Of a stretch of DNA of 64,000 nucleotides, positions 63,267-64,000 are shown one piece after another (position 1 is the stretch's first letter; the number at the start of each line of letters is the position of its first letter). The notes beneath the pieces were generated by a model. That model made no database searches and was not told where the DNA came from. It saw only the letters and a program-made list of their open reading frames with translations. The DNA is from Silvania confinis (GTDB lineage Bacteria > Pseudomonadota > Gammaproteobacteria > Enterobacterales > Enterobacteriaceae): contig NZ_JAMGZJ010000063.1 of the NCBI RefSeq assembly GCF_025564085.1, positions 1-64,000 of the forward strand. Direction: 5' to 3'. The translations under genes and the position numbers were made by a program.

Positions 63267-63290
63267 CTTGCCGATTTCGGGAGCATGTGA
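63267..63290 (+). promoter_or_regulatory. Second ROSE-like hairpin in the ibpA-ibpB spacer
   Basis: CTTGCCGATTTCGGGAG (63267-63283) repeats the ibpA thermometer hairpin with two changes that keep a base pair (U-A to C-G). It is followed by ATGTGA (63285-63290), a start codon next to a stop, about 75 bases before the true ibpB start. Control of ibpB by a leader structure is known in E. coli; this exact arrangement is what I see here. Confidence 0.7.
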
Positions 63291-63363
63291 GTCCATCAGG
63301 ATTTGCCGGGACAACTGCGCACAAAAAACTGTGCTCAACTCGCTTCTCAGAAGGAGAATGACT

Positions 63364-63792
63364 ATGCGTAATTACGATTTATCCCCGCTGCTGCGTCAGT
63401 GGATTGGTTTTGACAAACTGGCTACCACGCTGCAAAGCACCACCGAAAGCCAGGCGTTCCCGCCGTACAACATTGAAAAGAGCGACGATAACCACTATCG
63501 CATTACGCTCGCCGTGGCGGGATTCAGCCAGCAGAACCTGGATGTTCAGCTCGAAGGCACGCGCCTGACGGTAAAAGGTACGCCGGAAAAACCCGAGACC
63601 GAAACCCAGTGGCTGCATCAAGGTCTGGTGACCCAGCCGTTCAGCTTGAGCTTTACGCTCGCAGAACATATGGAAGTCACCGGGGCGACCTTCACTAACG
63701 GGCTGCTGCATATCGATATCACCCGCAACGTGCCCGAAGAGATCGCGCCGAAGCGGATCGCCATTAGCGAACGCCCTGCGTTGAACAGCTAA
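63364..63792 (+). CDS. ibpB: Small heat-shock protein IbpB
   Basis: Partner of IbpA, 142 residues, with an alpha-crystallin domain at about 36-125 and C-terminal motif IAI in [13 protein letters not shown]. The ATG at 63364 has AAGGAG 7 bases ahead; an ATG two codons earlier is too close to that site. It is cotranscribed with ibpA from the sigma-32 promoter, with a 130-base structured spacer. Confidence 0.97.
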   Translation: MRNYDLSPLLRQWIGFDKLATTLQSTTESQAFPPYNIEKSDDNHYRITLAVAGFSQQNLDVQLEGTRLTVKGTPEKPETETQWLHQGLVTQPFSLSFTLAEHMEVTGATFTNGLLHIDITRNVPEEIAPKRIAISERPALNS

Positions 63793-63890
63793 CGGGCGTT
63801 TTCGCCCGGCGGCGCTGCGCTTGCACGGGCCTACATGGGATTGTGTGGGCTGATGCCCTCATCCCAACCCTCTCCCACGGGAGAGGGCGC
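63793..63890. repeat. REP-like element and copy C of the GAGGGCATCAG repeat
   Basis: A short hairpin CGGGCG/CGCCCG (about 63793-63808) and a REP-like G/C block follow ibpB, then TGATGCCCTCATCCCAACCC continuing to TCTCCCACGGGAGAGGG (63851-63890), an inverted third copy of the repeat found at 7001 and 40671. Confidence 0.72.
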
Positions 63891-63899
63891 ACACACTAA

Positions 63900-63927
63900 A
63901 AAACGGTCACCTTCGGGTGACCGTTTT
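63900..63927. terminator. Bidirectional terminator after ibpB
   Basis: Perfect 12-bp stem AAAACGGTCACC / GGTGACCGTTTT with a TTCG loop and A/T flanks on both sides. From 63928 to the window end no coding feature is recognised. Confidence 0.88.
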
Positions 63928-64000
63928 GCTTTTACCTCGGGGCTTTTTTGTGCGCCATCACCCATACAACCGGTCAGACCTCTGCGAGAATCCCTGCTAA

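Overview
This window is the replication-origin neighbourhood of an enteric bacterium of the Enterobacter type (Enterobacter, Lelliottia or Leclercia are all possible). Gene content, gene order and protein sequences follow the Escherichia coli block from rrnC/rbs through oriC to gyrB and ibpAB almost gene for gene, written in the opposite direction to the usual E. coli map. Species cannot be fixed from sequence reading alone. The departures from E. coli are informative: hsrA, tnaCAB, yidB and most of the bgl operon are missing, and a PL9 pectate-lyase gene sits between atpC and glmU.

Layout. 1-130: promoters of a leftward rRNA operon whose genes lie outside the window. 276-6970: yieP and the leftward rbsDACBKR ribose operon with a two-operator RbsR/CRP control region. 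7054-13700: kup, ravA-viaA, asnA, asnC. 13700-14600: mioC and oriC (DnaA boxes, three 13-mers, a dozen GATC sites). 14603-24773: mnmG, rsmG and the nine-gene atpIBEFHAGDC operon. 24774-27496: accessory segment with two perfect CRP sites, an unannotated 23-codon ORF and a pelX-like lyase gene behind a KdgR-type operator. 27497-35791: glmUS (with an apparently empty attTn7) and the Pho-controlled pstSCAB-phoU operon. 35792-38446: collapsed bgl locus (antiterminator/terminator leader joined to a BglH stub), then yieL and yieK. 38455-48254: yieH, adeP, yieF, yieE, yidZ, mdtL, mnmE, yidC, yidD, rnpA, rpmH. 48255-54881: dnaA-dnaN-recF-gyrB. 55045-60900: yidA and the dgoRKADT galactonate operon. 60952-63792: yidR, yidQ and the heat-shock pair ibpA-ibpB.

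How it works together. Most of the window is growth housekeeping: replication initiation (oriC, dnaA, dnaN, gyrB), ATP synthesis, ribosome and tRNA modification (rsmG, mnmG, mnmE, rpmH, rnpA), membrane insertion (yidC, yidD) and amino-sugar precursors (glmUS). Around it sit nutrient modules under recognisable regulators: ribose (RbsR/CRP), phosphate (PhoB), D-galactonate (DgoR), adenine (PurR) and pectin products (KdgR). The points most worth a second look are the CRP-flanked small ORF at 24927, the bgl leader/BglH fusion at 35958-36467, the two covarying ROSE-type hairpins in ibpAB, the hairpin covering the yidR ribosome-binding site, and the altered R1 DnaA box in oriC. No prophage, IS element, CRISPR array or tRNA gene was seen.
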